Positions 33,482 through 42,967 of a stretch of 64,000 bases of DNA are shown piece by piece. The stretch covers positions 6,146,651-6,210,650 of the forward strand of contig NZ_FMHT01000003.1 in NCBI RefSeq assembly GCF_900091585.1. Reading direction: 5' to 3'. Position 1 is the stretch's first letter, and each line of letters begins with the position of its first letter. The notes below the pieces were generated by a model that was given only the letters and a program-made list of their open reading frames with translations, did not search any database and was not told the DNA's origin. Origin of the DNA: Micromonospora nigra. GTDB lineage: Bacteria > Actinomycetota > Actinomycetes > Mycobacteriales > Micromonosporaceae. The position numbers and the translations under genes are program-made.

Positions 33482-34321
33482 TCAGTCGTCGTGGTGCAGG
33501 AAACGCCGCTGGGCGAGCACGAAGACCAGCAGCGCCGGGACCGTGGCGACCACCGCCCCGGCGAGGAAGACCGGGAAGTTGGTCGGGTCCAGCAGCGACA
33601 GGGAGCGCAGCGCCAACGGCAGGGTGAACAGGTCGCGGTCGTACACGTAGATCAGGGGGTCGAGGAAGTTCGACCAGGTCAGCACGAAGGTGAGCGCGGT
33701 CAGCCCGGCGGTGACCGGGCGGACCAGCGGCAACGCCACCCGCCACCAGGTACGCATCGGGCTGAGATCCTCCACCAGGCAGGCGTCGTACAGGTCGGCT
33801 GGCAACGCCCGGAACGCCAGATAGTAGACCAGGACGTAGAGGGGTGAGGTGCCCAGCAGCGCCGGGGTGATCAGCGGGACCAGCGTATCGGTCAGTCCGA
33901 GGAACCGGAAGATCGCGAAGCGGGGCACCAGCAGGGTGGTAGCGGGCACCATCAGCGCCGCCAGTGACGCCACCACGACGGTGGCGGTGACGCGCGGCGC
34001 GAGGCGGGCCATGGCGAAGCCGGCGAGGGACGCGACGAGCACGCTCAGCGGCACCGCGACGACCGCGACCACGACGGAGTTGAACGAGGCGCGCAGCAGG
34101 CCACCCAGGTCGAGGGCGCGCTCGTAGCCGACGGTGGACACCGGGTCCGGCACCAGTTGCGGAGTCGGTGGGGGCGGCAGCCCCGGCTCGGTGAGGGAGC
34201 CGGCCACCAGCAGCAGCAGCGGTGGCACGAAGACCAGGATCACGAAGGCCGCACCGAGGGTACGCCACAGTCGGGCGACCCGGTCGGGCAGCGGTGAGGG
34301 GCCGCTGGCGCGGCCCCTCAC
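33482..34321 (-). CDS. ABC sugar transporter permease (MalG/UgpE type)
   Basis: A 279-residue permease with six helices and the EAA loop DLYDACLVEDLSPMRTWWRV followed by ALPLVRPV. GTG start 34321, no clear ribosome site; it begins 26 bases after the BNR protein gene on the same strand, so read-through from that gene is possible. First gene of the importer operon, in the unusual order permease - binding protein - ATPase - permease. Confidence 0.92.
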   Translation of the reverse strand: MRGRASGPSPLPDRVARLWRTLGAAFVILVFVPPLLLLVAGSLTEPGLPPPPTPQLVPDPVSTVGYERALDLGGLLRASFNSVVVAVVAVPLSVLVASLAGFAMARLAPRVTATVVVASLAALMVPATTLLVPRFAIFRFLGLTDTLVPLITPALLGTSPLYVLVYYLAFRALPADLYDACLVEDLSPMRTWWRVALPLVRPVTAGLTALTFVLTWSNFLDPLIYVYDRDLFTLPLALRSLSLLDPTNFPVFLAGAVVATVPALLVFVLAQRRFLHHDD

Positions 34322-34346
34322 CGGGAATGTGCCGATTGTTGTTCCT

Positions 34347-37141
34347 CTACTTCCCGAGCGGGAGCTTCCAGGCGCCCAGGCCGTGCGAGGCGGCGTAGAG
34401 CACCCGCTCGCCCGGCACGATGGTCAGCCCGGCGACCTCGACGTTCGGCATGCCCGCCGCCGCCTTGGTCCAGGTGGTGCTCCCCTTGGCCAGCCGCAGC
34501 ACACCGAAGTCGGTGGCGGCGTACAGGTCACCGGTGACGTCGTCGCGGACCAGGTCGGTGATCGGCTGGTCCCCGAAGTCGTACGACCGGTCGGCCCACG
34601 TCGCGCCGGCCTCGCCGACGGTCACCTCGAACGCGTGCCCGGGGGTGGCCGGGGTGTTCGAGTTGAAGCCGCTGTAGGAGACCCACGCCCGGGCCGGGTC
34701 GGCCGGGTCGACGTGGATGCTGGTCGGGAAGCGGTTGGGGGTGCTGGCGGTGTCGACCCGGGTCCAGGTCACCGCGGAGGCCGGCTCGGCGTCGGCGTTG
34801 CGGCTGACGAAGATCCGACCGGTGCTGGTGGCCGCCCACGCGGTGGAGGCGTCGGACGTGACCCGCTCGATCACGGAGACGGCTCCGCCGGCCCGATCGC
34901 CCCACGCGGCGTCGGTCAGGTCGTTGGCGCCCAGCGGCTCCCAGTCGCCGCAGACGTCCTCGTAGGTGCCGTCCCACGAGTTGCAGATCCGGTCGGCCTC
35001 CTCCAGGCTCCGGTCACCCAGGCCGAAGGTCTTGGTGCGGTAGACGGTGCGGCCCGTGCCGGCGAACATGGTGCCGCTGACCTTCGGGTCGCTGATCACC
35101 GGGGCGTAGAACAGGCTGCCCGGCTGACCGAAGATCGGGTCGGCGGTCCAGATCCAGCTGCCGATGTCACCGTTGGCGAAGTTCACCTCGGGCGAGACGT
35201 CGTAGAAGGTGTGGAAGCGGAACTCCTTCTTACCGACGTCCCAGCCGGACGCGCCGCCGTCGCCGATCATGGTGTTGATCCAGCGCCGCCGCTCGCCCTT
35301 GTTCTCCCAGGTGCCGTTGTCCTGGGTGCCGCCCTGGAGCTGGTTCACGTCGTGCGGGCTGACCGACAGGCTGATGAACTGCAGCGTGTTCATGCCCTTG
35401 TTGATGCCGTCGAGCTTCGACGGGATCTTCGACAGCATCTGCTTGCAGCGGTCCTTCTGGGCCTGCGTGGTCAGGTTGCGGTCCGGGTTGTCGCACCAGG
35501 CCGAGCGGTCGACGAACTGGCCGCTGGAACGCATCAGGCCGCCGTCGTTGGCCTCGAAGAACTGGTACGGGTTGCGCGGGTTGGTGACCAGGGCGTGCTG
35601 GTCGGGGTGCAGCCCGTTGGGGTGCAGCTCGTCGGTGCCGTCGTAGGTCATGTCGTAGCCGCTGACCCCGGCGTCGGTGGACAGCACGACGGCCCGCTTG
35701 TGGGCGATCGTCTCGCCGTAGACGTACGAGCCACCGGTGTAGACGATGTCCGGGTGCCCCTCGGGGTGTGCACGAACACGTCGTACCAGCACTGGCCGCC
35801 GCACTGGTTGTAGGTGGCGAAGCCCGGGTCGGCCGGGTTGGAGCTGGTCAGGTCGGTGAACGTGGGGGTGCCGGAGGCGACGTCGTCGCTGCGCAGCAGC
35901 CGCGCGTACGGGTTGCCGGTGTTGCCCTCGTAGACGTACATCCGGGTCTTGCCGTTGGGCAGGGCGGTGACGTCGATCGCCGGACGGGTCTGGAACAACT
36001 GGGCGTTGAGCGACGGCTTGATCTGCGCCCAGGTCGCGCCGGCGTCCATCGAGCGCCAGACGCCCCGGGCGTACGAGGCCGCGTACACGATGTCGGCGTT
36101 ACGCGGGTCGAGCTTGACCTGGCGCACGCCGCGCGGCGAGCACGAGGTGGTGTTGGCGAACTCCGCCGCGCTGCCGGTGCACTCGGTGACGTCGGCCGAG
36201 CCGTTGTGGACGAACGACCAGCTCCGGCCGCCGTTGGTGGTCTTGTAGAGGCCCCACTTCTCGGCGTCCGGCACCGGCCGGGTCACGCCGCCGCAGCAGG
36301 AGCTGGACATGCCGCGCAGGGCGGTGGTGGTGGCGACGTAGATCGTCTTCGGGTCGCCCGGCTTGATGGTGATCTCACCGATGCCCTTGCCGGCCAGGAC
36401 CTTCTTGCCCAGCGGGCCGGACCAGGTCAGGCCACCGTTGGTGGACCGGTACAGGCCCACCCCGGCGACGCAGCCGGAGGCGCAGACGTTGGCCTCACCG
36501 GTGCCGACGTAGATGGTCAGGCCGGTGCGGTCGTTACGGTCGATCTTCACCGAGCCGGCGGCGTTGATGCCCAGTGGCCCACCCAGGTAGAACCACTTGG
36601 GCTCGGCCGCGAGGACGTTCAGGGTGCCCCAGACGCCGCCGCCGGCCGGAGTGGCGTACGCCCGGCAGAGCAGCCGGTTGCAGTCGGGGCTGATGTCGAT
36701 CGAGGTGACCCGGCCGCCGGCCACGTACTCGTTGGGCACGTAGTTGAAGGCGTTGCGGTACTCGGTGAAGGGGTAGAGGGCCTCGCTGGGGCCCACGTTC
36801 ACCCATTTCCGACTGCCCCGGAAGCGCTTGTCGGCCGCGGTGAACGCCGCCTTGCTCCGGTCGACCTGGGCGATGCTGATCGAGTCGGCCGGGTAGGCCC
36901 GCTCGAGGAACTCCTGCTGGGCGGCGTTGCCCGGCCCCTCCGGCGACATGCCGTCGTTGCCGGGAGCCGCCCGCCGGAGGCGTTCGAGGTGGGCACCGAG
37001 CCCACCGGGCATCTCCCCGTCGCCCGCGGTGACGGCGGCCGGCGCCTCGGTGCCGGCAAAGTGGATTCCTACCATACCGGTCGATGCCACGAGGACACCG
37101 ACCGCCAATCCTACGAGAAGATGGCGACGTCTGCGCTTCAC
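34347..37141 (-). pseudogene. Large secreted BNR-repeat protein (sialidase/sortilin-like fold), interrupted by a -1 frameshift
   Basis: Start GTG 37141 with GGAGGG site; signal peptide KRRRRHLLVGLAVGVLVAST. The first frame carries BNR/Asp-box motifs (STNGGLTWSG, TTNGGRSWSF, SMDAGATWAQ) up to CWYDVFVHTPRG; the second frame begins HPDIVYTGGSYVYG and continues with NDGGLMRSSG and WENKGERRRW to the end at 34347. The two join if one C is added to the CCCC run at 35763-35766 (gggg on the plus strand): ...FVHTPEGHPDIVY. The restored protein is about 931 residues, usual for this actinobacterial family of secreted beta-propellers called glycosyl hydrolases. Either a real mutation or a sequencing error. 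Confidence 0.85.
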
Positions 37142-37468
37142 CAGGGTCCCTCCGCCAGAAGAAGGCGTCACCGCAGCGCGGCACACCCGGGATTGGCGAC
37201 CGTCGCTGGCAGCGTCCACGCAGGAATATGGCAGAGGGAGTCGGCGCAGGCAATAGAGCTTCTCCCAGCCGATCGGACACACTTGAGAAGGCGCAGGTGA
37301 CAGTTCGTGTCGGCGGGCCGTCCGCGCCGCCCCCGCTTCGCGGGCTCCCGCCGGCCCTTCCGCAGCCCGCTGCGGCCGGGGGGCCGCGCCGACCCCGCCC
37401 TCCGGGCACCGTCGGTTGGGCAGGGACAATGGCGGTTCAGCCCACCGGCAGGAGGAGGAACGGTCAGC
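37142..37468. other. Divergent intergenic region
   Basis: About 330 bases between the BNR gene (minus) and the pentapeptide gene (plus). It must hold both promoters, but I find no convincing -10/-35 pair, hairpin or repeat. GGAGGAGGAA at 37451-37460 is the pentapeptide gene's ribosome site. Confidence 0.5.
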
Positions 37469-38356
37469 GTGTCGGACGTCGCCCCCCACGCGGCTGACCT
37501 GCGCGCCGACTGCGCCCGCTGCGTCGGCTTGTGCTGCGTCGCACCCGCCTTCGCCGCGTCGGCGGACTTCGCCGTCGACAAGCCGGCCGGGCAACCGTGC
37601 CGCAATCTGACACCGGACTTCCGCTGCGGCATCCACTCCGAGCTACGCGCCCGGGGCTTCCCGGGGTGCACCGTCTTCGACTGCTTCGGCGCGGGACAGC
37701 GGGTGACCCAGGTGACCTTCCGCGGCCGGGACTGGCGGACCGCCCCGGGGACCGCGAGACAGATGTTCGACACCTTCGCCGTGCTGCGCCCGCTGCACGA
37801 GCTGCTGTGGTATCTCACCGAGGCGCTGGCCCTGCACCCACCGGCGGACCTGCGGGACGGGTTGACCGCCGCGCTCACCGAGACCGAGCAGCTCGCCGCC
37901 GGCCCACCGGCGACCCTGCTCTCGCTCGACGTCGAGGCACACCGGAGCCGGGTCAACGTGCTGCTGTCGCGTACCGGCGACCTGGCCCGTTCCCGGGGCG
38001 GCCGGGCCGGGGCCGACCACCGCGGCGCACGGCTGTTCGGCGCCGATCTGCGGGGCACCGACCTGCGCCGGGCCAACCTGCGGGGTGCGCTGCTCATCGG
38101 TGCCGACCTGCGCGGGACTGACCTCACCCTGGCCGACCTGACCGGTGTCGACCTGCGCGGCGCCGATCTGCGCGGCGCCGACCTGTCCGCCAGCCTCTTC
38201 CTGCACCAGTCACAGCTCGACGCGGCCCACGGCGACCAGCACACGGTCCCACCCGCCGGGCGGGTCCGCCCCGTGCACTGGGCGGCGCTGCCGCTGACCG
38301 TGGTCCGCCGGCAGCACCCGGGCGGTGGCAGACGCCACGCTCGCCGCCGCCGCTGA
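37469..38356 (+). CDS. Cysteine-cluster plus pentapeptide-repeat protein
   Basis: A 295-residue cytoplasmic protein with GTG start and GGAGGAGGAA site. Residues 1-75 form a Cys-rich region ([37 protein letters not shown]), with a YkgJ-like CxxC/CC pattern that could bind zinc or an Fe-S cluster. A helical middle follows, and residues 180-240 are A(D/N)L-type pentapeptide repeats ([19 protein letters not shown]). The fusion is found in actinobacteria; pentapeptide proteins elsewhere mimic DNA, but a role here is unknown. Confidence 0.85.
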   Translation: MSDVAPHAADLRADCARCVGLCCVAPAFAASADFAVDKPAGQPCRNLTPDFRCGIHSELRARGFPGCTVFDCFGAGQRVTQVTFRGRDWRTAPGTARQMFDTFAVLRPLHELLWYLTEALALHPPADLRDGLTAALTETEQLAAGPPATLLSLDVEAHRSRVNVLLSRTGDLARSRGGRAGADHRGARLFGADLRGTDLRRANLRGALLIGADLRGTDLTLADLTGVDLRGADLRGADLSASLFLHQSQLDAAHGDQHTVPPAGRVRPVHWAALPLTVVRRQHPGGGRRHARRRR

Positions 38357-38523
38357 CCGTCCCGAACCCCGCCGCCGCTGACCGCTGCCCCGGCCGCGCA
38401 CCGCTGGTTCGTCCCGCCAGTGTCCGACCCGGCGGTGGTGACGTTTCGCCCCCGCCGGCTCGGGAACCCGGCGACCGCAGTGACCGCGCGTTTGTCGACG
38501 ACCGAGCGGGGCAGGAGTGGGGC

Positions 38524-38751
38524 ATGAGCGAGGAGCAACGGCACGACCTGGCCGACACCGACGAGCCCGACGGCACCCCCGCCATGGAGGCGTCGCTGCG
38601 CCCACCCGGCGAGTCACTGCACACCACCGACGACACCGGCGACGACTTCGCCGACCTGCCTGCCGACGACCGACGGTCGGCCCGGGAGATCAGCCGGGCC
38701 GGCTACGACGTGCACGACGTCTCCGGCGCGGGTGACCCGAACCGCGAGTAG
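38524..38751 (+). CDS. Small acidic hypothetical protein
   Basis: A 75-residue strongly acidic protein (Asp/Glu about a quarter of residues) behind GGCAGGAGTGGGGC. The segments RHDLADTDEPDG and DDTGDDFADLPADDR suggest disorder. Not recognised. Converges with rnhA. Confidence 0.65.
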   Translation: MSEEQRHDLADTDEPDGTPAMEASLRPPGESLHTTDDTGDDFADLPADDRRSAREISRAGYDVHDVSGAGDPNRE

Positions 38752-38763
38752 TCCGCCCGGAGG

Positions 38764-39237
38764 TCACCGGCTGGCGGCCGTCGCCCTGGCCTCGGTCATA
38801 CCCCGGTTGGCGAGCGCGTCCGCGCGCTCGTTCTCCGGATGGCCGTTGTGGCCCTTGACCCACAGCCAGGTGATCCGGTGGCGGGCCCCGGCCTCCTCCA
38901 GCCGCTGCCACAGGTCGGCGTTCTTGACCGGCTGCTTCGCCGACGTCAGCCAGCCGTTGCGCTTCCACGAGGCCAGCCAACTGGTGATGCCGTTGCGCAC
39001 GTAGGTGCTGTCGGTGTGCAGTTCCACGGTGACCGGCCGGGTGAGGCTCTCCAGGGCCCGGATCGCGGCCATCAGCTCCATCCGGTTGTTGGTGGTCGGG
39101 CTGGCCTCCCCGCCGCACAACTCCCGCTCGTGGCCGCCGTAGCGCAGCACCGCGCCCCAGCCGCCCGGCCCCGGGTTGCCGCTGCACGCGCCGTCGGTCC
39201 AGATCTGCACGGCCCGGCCGGCCACCTCGTCCACCAT
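38764..39237 (-). CDS. rnhA: Ribonuclease HI
   Basis: A 157-residue enzyme cutting RNA in RNA-DNA hybrids. The four catalytic acids are in place: Asp in [15 protein letters not shown], Glu in [10 protein letters not shown], Asp in [12 protein letters not shown], and Asp in NERADALAN, with the conserved His in VKGHNGHP. Length is normal for RNase HI, with no extra domain. Confidence 0.97.
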   Translation of the reverse strand: MVDEVAGRAVQIWTDGACSGNPGPGGWGAVLRYGGHERELCGGEASPTTNNRMELMAAIRALESLTRPVTVELHTDSTYVRNGITSWLASWKRNGWLTSAKQPVKNADLWQRLEEAGARHRITWLWVKGHNGHPENERADALANRGMTEARATAASR

Positions 39238-39290
39238 GCCGGCAACCTACCGAACGTCCACCGGTGTCCCGGCGCAGGCACCCGGCCCGG

Positions 39291-39340
39291 CGCCGCCTTG
39301 ACCCGCCGCCTTGACCCGCCGCCTTGACCCGCCGCCTTGA
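39291..39340. repeat. 13-base tandem repeat, nearly four copies
   Basis: Unit CGCCGCCTTGACC repeated 3.8 times with no mismatch, the last copy ending TTGACA instead of TTGACC. It lies upstream of rnhA (minus strand) and past the end of the cyclase gene. Each copy carries a TTGAC -35-like hexamer reading rightwards. Confidence 0.85.
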
Positions 39341-39382
39341 CAGGATCCTCACCGGACCATGAGGGCGGTTCCCGCCCGCGGT

Positions 39383-40654
39383 TCAGCCCCGCCCGTCGGT
39401 GGGTGCCGGGTCGGCGGTGACGGCGGAGTCGGCCACCGCGGGCGGCACCGCCCAGGGCCGGCGACGGGACGGGGCGAGCCGGTCGCGCAGCCGCGCGACG
39501 GCGTCACCCGTCGTGGCGGCGACCATCGGGGCCAGCCGGGCGGAGCGCATGACGGCCAGGTCCTCGGCCACGGTGGTGTCGCCGTCGAGGAAACGCAGCA
39601 CCCGTTCCGCGGGGTTGCGCGCGAAGAGCCGGTCGAAGAACTCGGGGCCGCCGACCCCGCCGGCGTCCAACGCCCGCAGCGCCACCGCGTCCATCCACAG
39701 GTGACGACGGGGGTACGCGGACGCGGGCACCGGCGGCCGGCCGGCGGCCAGGGCCGCCGCGACCTGGTCGGCCTGGCGGTGCATGGCGGAGAAGGTGAAC
39801 CCGGTCGACGGTCGGGTCGCGCCGCCGGCCGCGCCCAGGCGCACCACCCGGGGCGACGGGCGGGCGGTGAACGGCCCGTCGGTCATCGGGATCACCCCGT
39901 TCTCCACCTCCCGCACGGTGAGCCGGGCCGGGTCGAGCCCGAGGAGGCGACGGTAGCCGGTCAGCGCCGCGTCGTACGCCGCCCCGGTGAGCAGGGCCGG
40001 GGAGAACTCGGTGTACTCGACGAGGGCGTACCGGCTGCTGACCGGCAGGACGTAGCCGAAGGAGACGCCCCGGGCCGGCTGCGGGGTGCGGAAGTCCATC
40101 AGCACCGCCCGCCCCGGGTCGAACAGCGGACCGTCCGCTTCCAGCCACCAGCCACGAAAGTGCTGCAACCAGTTGGTGCGTCCGGGGCGGCTCGGCGGAC
40201 GGGGCCGGGAGTCCAGCACCCAGCGGGCGCGGGCGACCGGGTTGTCGCCAGCACGGATCGCGACCCGGTCGCCGTCGTCGTCGAGCATGTCGACGCCCGC
40301 GCGGATGCGGATGGCGCCGAGGTGCCGCTCGGCCTCGGCAGCCCGGTCGTAGACCGGGCCCGAGCGCAGCATCGCGTACCGCAGGGGGGTCAGGTCGAGG
40401 ACGCGGCGCCCGGCCGGTGTCGCCACCTCGACCTGCTGCCAGCTCGCGGCGAGCGCGTCGTCGAGGTCGCTGCCCGGCTGTCCCCAGAACGCCCAGGTGC
40501 GGTCCTGCCCCCGACGGTGCACCGGGTCGACCACGGCGATCCGCAGGCCGCGCACGCCGTGCCGGACGAGGGCCGCGAGCACGAGCGACGCCGCGCCCCC
40601 GCCGCCGACCAGGGCGAGGTCGACGTCGACCGGTGTGCTGTCCACCCCGACCAC
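39383..40654 (-). CDS. Lycopene cyclase family protein
   Basis: A 423-residue flavoprotein of the CrtY/CrtL group, which cyclise lycopene ends to beta rings. The dinucleotide-binding start DLALVGGGGAASLVLAALV is followed by DRTWAFWGQPG, DSRPRPP, WLQHFRGWWLEADGPLFDP, FGYVLPVSSRYALVEYTEFS and GAAGGATRPSTGFTF, all typical blocks of bacterial CrtY. GTG 40654 or GTG 40645 may be the start; neither has a good ribosome site. No other carotenoid genes (crtE, crtB, crtI) are within the window, so it is isolated. Confidence 0.88.
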   Translation of the reverse strand: MVGVDSTPVDVDLALVGGGGAASLVLAALVRHGVRGLRIAVVDPVHRRGQDRTWAFWGQPGSDLDDALAASWQQVEVATPAGRRVLDLTPLRYAMLRSGPVYDRAAEAERHLGAIRIRAGVDMLDDDGDRVAIRAGDNPVARARWVLDSRPRPPSRPGRTNWLQHFRGWWLEADGPLFDPGRAVLMDFRTPQPARGVSFGYVLPVSSRYALVEYTEFSPALLTGAAYDAALTGYRRLLGLDPARLTVREVENGVIPMTDGPFTARPSPRVVRLGAAGGATRPSTGFTFSAMHRQADQVAAALAAGRPPVPASAYPRRHLWMDAVALRALDAGGVGGPEFFDRLFARNPAERVLRFLDGDTTVAEDLAVMRSARLAPMVAATTGDAVARLRDRLAPSRRRPWAVPPAVADSAVTADPAPTDGRG

Positions 40655-40743
40655 GCTGCCACATCCGCCGGCCCGGGGCGCGTCGGGGCGGTCAGGCGGG
40701 AAACCCCGTTGATCGGGGTACGCGGCTGTGCGAGCGTCGCCGG

Positions 40744-41571
40744 GTGGACGAATACCGTGCGGTGAACCGGGCCAGTTGGGACGAGCGGGCCCCCGCCCAT
40801 GCCGCCTCCCCCGACTACGCGGTGCGGCGGTTCCTCGACGACCCGGCGTACCTGAGCGAGGTGGTCCGTTTCGACCTGCCCCGGCTCGGCGACGTGGCCG
40901 GGCTGCGCGGGGCGCACCTGCAGTGTCACATCGGCACCGACACGGTTTCGCTGCACCGGCTGGGCGCGCGGATGACCGGGCTGGACTTCTCGGGGGCGTC
41001 GCTCGAGCAGGCCCGGGATCTGGCCGCACGCACCGGCGCCGACGTCGACTTCGTCGAGGCCGACGTGTACGACGCGCCGCAGGCCCTCGGCGGGGAGAGG
41101 TTCGACCTGGTCTACACCGGGATCGGCGCGCTGTGCTGGCTGCCGGACGTGCGCCGTTGGGCGCAGGTGGTGTCGACGGTGCTGCGGCCCGGCGGCCGGT
41201 TGTTCCTGCGGGAGGGCCACCCGATGCTGTGGGCGCTGGACGACACCCGGCCCGACGGGGTGCTCGCCGTGGCACACCCGTACTTCGAACGGTCCGAGCC
41301 GACGGTGTGGGACGAGGGGGGAACGTACGTGACGACCGACGCGACGTTCACCCACAACCGGTCGTACGAGTGGAACCACGGGCTGGGTGAGATCGTCACG
41401 GCCCTACTCGACAACGGTTTCGAGTTGACCATGCTCATGGAGCATGACAGTGCCCCGTGGGACGCGCTGCCCGGCCATACGGTGAAGGGCGAGGACGGGG
41501 AACACCGCCTGCGGGACCGCCCCTGGCGGCTACCGCAGACGTACACGGTGCAGGCCCGCCTGCGGTCCTGA
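40744..41571 (+). CDS. Class I SAM-dependent methyltransferase
   Basis: A 275-residue protein beginning VDEYRAVNRASWDERAPAHA. The SAM motif is LQCHIGTDTVSLHRLGARMT (a variant of D/E-x-GxGxG with His), then GLDFSGASLEQARDL and VYTGIGALCWLPD. Common as an unassigned methyltransferase in actinobacteria; the C-terminal part has YEWNHGLGEIVTALLDNGFE. GTG start without ribosome site. Convergent with the lysozyme-like gene. Confidence 0.88.
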   Translation: MDEYRAVNRASWDERAPAHAASPDYAVRRFLDDPAYLSEVVRFDLPRLGDVAGLRGAHLQCHIGTDTVSLHRLGARMTGLDFSGASLEQARDLAARTGADVDFVEADVYDAPQALGGERFDLVYTGIGALCWLPDVRRWAQVVSTVLRPGGRLFLREGHPMLWALDDTRPDGVLAVAHPYFERSEPTVWDEGGTYVTTDATFTHNRSYEWNHGLGEIVTALLDNGFELTMLMEHDSAPWDALPGHTVKGEDGEHRLRDRPWRLPQTYTVQARLRS

Positions 41572-41604
41572 TCCGCTGTGCAGGCCCGCCCGGATCCGCG
41601 TATG

Positions 41605-41642
41605 CCGCTGGCCGGCACCCGGTGTCGGGTGCCGGCCAGCGG
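41605..41642. terminator. Bidirectional 16-bp terminator hairpin
   Basis: Perfect 16-bp stem (CCGCTGGCCGGCACCC and its complement) with a 6-base loop, followed rightwards by TTTCGTT. It lies in the middle of the 116-base gap between two convergent genes and probably serves both. Confidence 0.85.
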
Positions 41643-41687
41643 TTTCGTTCCCCCTGTGTGGAAGGTCTGTGTGGGTCGGTCCGGGGG

Positions 41688-42287
41688 TCAGTTGTTCCAG
41701 TGTTCGGCGACGAGGTCGGCGGCCTGCTGTTCCCACTGGGCGTAGTGGTCGGGGTACGCCGAGACCTGGACGGTCTGCGCGGCCACGGTCAGCGGCATGT
41801 CCTGCCAGCCGTCGACCTGCTTGAGGCCCTTCAGGAACGCCAGGGTCGAGTACTCGGGGTCGGTGATCTGCTCGACCGTGCCCCAGCCGCTGGACGGGCG
41901 CTGCTGGAACAGGCCCTGCGAGTCGTGGTCGTTACGGTCACCCAGGTGACCCAGGTTCTCCAGCTTCGACTCCTGGAACGCGGTACCGATCGCGACCACG
42001 GCGGCACGCTCGTCCATCCCGGCCTTCTTCGTCGCCGCGACGATCGCCTTGGCGTTGGCGACCTGCTCGTCGGACAGGTCGATACGCGACTGGGCGCCCT
42101 GCACACCATGCGGCACCAGCTTGCCCATGTCCGGCTTACCCGCCTTCTCGGCCTGCACGACCGCCGTCACCGGGGCAGCCTCGGCCGGCGCGGCGACCGC
42201 ACCCGAAACCGGACCAGCAACCATGCCACCGGCAAACGCCAGACCAGCAACACCCAACACACTCTTACGCAGCAGCTTCGACGTCAT
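41688..42287 (-). CDS. Secreted lysozyme/transglycosylase-like protein (second paralogue)
   Basis: A 199-residue exported protein: signal SKLLRKSVLGVAGLAFAGGM then VAGPVSGAVAAPAEA, and the same domain as the protein at 19559: HGVQGAQSRIDLSD, AIGTAFQESKLENLGHLG, DHDSQGLFQQRPSSGWG, QVSAYPDHYAQWE. The putative catalytic Glu is in AFQES. ATG behind CGGAG. The linker is shorter than in the first copy. A long, strand-skewed upstream region suggests a long leader or complex regulation. Confidence 0.82.
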   Translation of the reverse strand: MTSKLLRKSVLGVAGLAFAGGMVAGPVSGAVAAPAEAAPVTAVVQAEKAGKPDMGKLVPHGVQGAQSRIDLSDEQVANAKAIVAATKKAGMDERAAVVAIGTAFQESKLENLGHLGDRNDHDSQGLFQQRPSSGWGTVEQITDPEYSTLAFLKGLKQVDGWQDMPLTVAAQTVQVSAYPDHYAQWEQQAADLVAEHWNN

Positions 42288-42967
42288 GACAACAGCTCCG
42301 TTCGGGGGTCGACACCCACCACAAGGGGGGACACGGTGGGTGCAAGCACCGACAGGCGCTCAAAGAACCAAGGGGGGAAGAACAAGAGGGGGAGGATCCG
42401 TCCGGGCCGGGGGCGGGGGATGCCCCTCACGGCGCCGGGACCATGTGTAACCACCGACCGGCCCGACCCATTCCCAGCCACCCCGGTCACCCGAGGCCGC
42501 CATCCGGAGACGCCCACCCACGAGGCAGGCACGAGCCCTGCTCGATCAGCCACCCCACACAACCACCCCCACCCACCGACCATTCCCACCCCCGAGCGCC
42601 CCACCAAACCCCCTGAAACCGGACGCTATTCCCATCACGGACACCCACCACAGACGACGTCAACTTGTACCAAGGGGGCAACTGTCGGCGAGTTCGAGAC
42701 AACCGGCGCGCGCCGCCATGGTTCTCGCCGGGGACGCCAGGTTCGTCCGGCACATCTGACAGGACAGCCGCCCCGGTCACGTCGTGGCGGCGTTTCCGCT
42801 GTTCGCTCTGCCTTCGGGGTGGACACGTGACGGCAACGAGGAATTCTCGTTTTCACCCGATCGAGGGCTCAACCCGCCTAGTGTTGGGCACACCGGTGCT
42901 AGTCACGGAGTTGGCCACCCGAACGACGTCCCACGGATTCAGCGGACGAAAGTGAGGGAAGACGCGT
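42288..42967. other. 680-base non-coding region with strong strand asymmetry
   Basis: Divergent region between the lysozyme-like gene (minus) and the surface protein gene (plus). From about 42441 to 42640 the plus strand is extremely C-rich and G-poor; its complement has five runs of three or more G between 42551 and 42597, enough for a G-quadruplex. From 42370 to 42420 the plus strand is instead G-rich (runs of six, five, five and five G). CGGCGAG (42686-42692) can pair with CTCGCCG (42724-42730). I found no tRNA, no gene, and none of the GGGGGAACC/CCGACAG signatures of the ydaO (c-di-AMP) riboswitch. Confidence 0.6.

Noticed and set aside
41581..41645. Small RNA or attachment site at the 16-bp inverted repeat
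   Set aside because: A perfect hairpin with a short loop between convergent genes is best explained as a bidirectional terminator; no integrase or tRNA is nearby.
42288..42967. ydaO (c-di-AMP) riboswitch before the lysozyme-like gene
   Set aside because: Looked for the conserved GGGGGAACC, GGGGUGAA and CCGACAGCUAACCUCGCAGGCG-type blocks on both strands; not found here or upstream of 20260.
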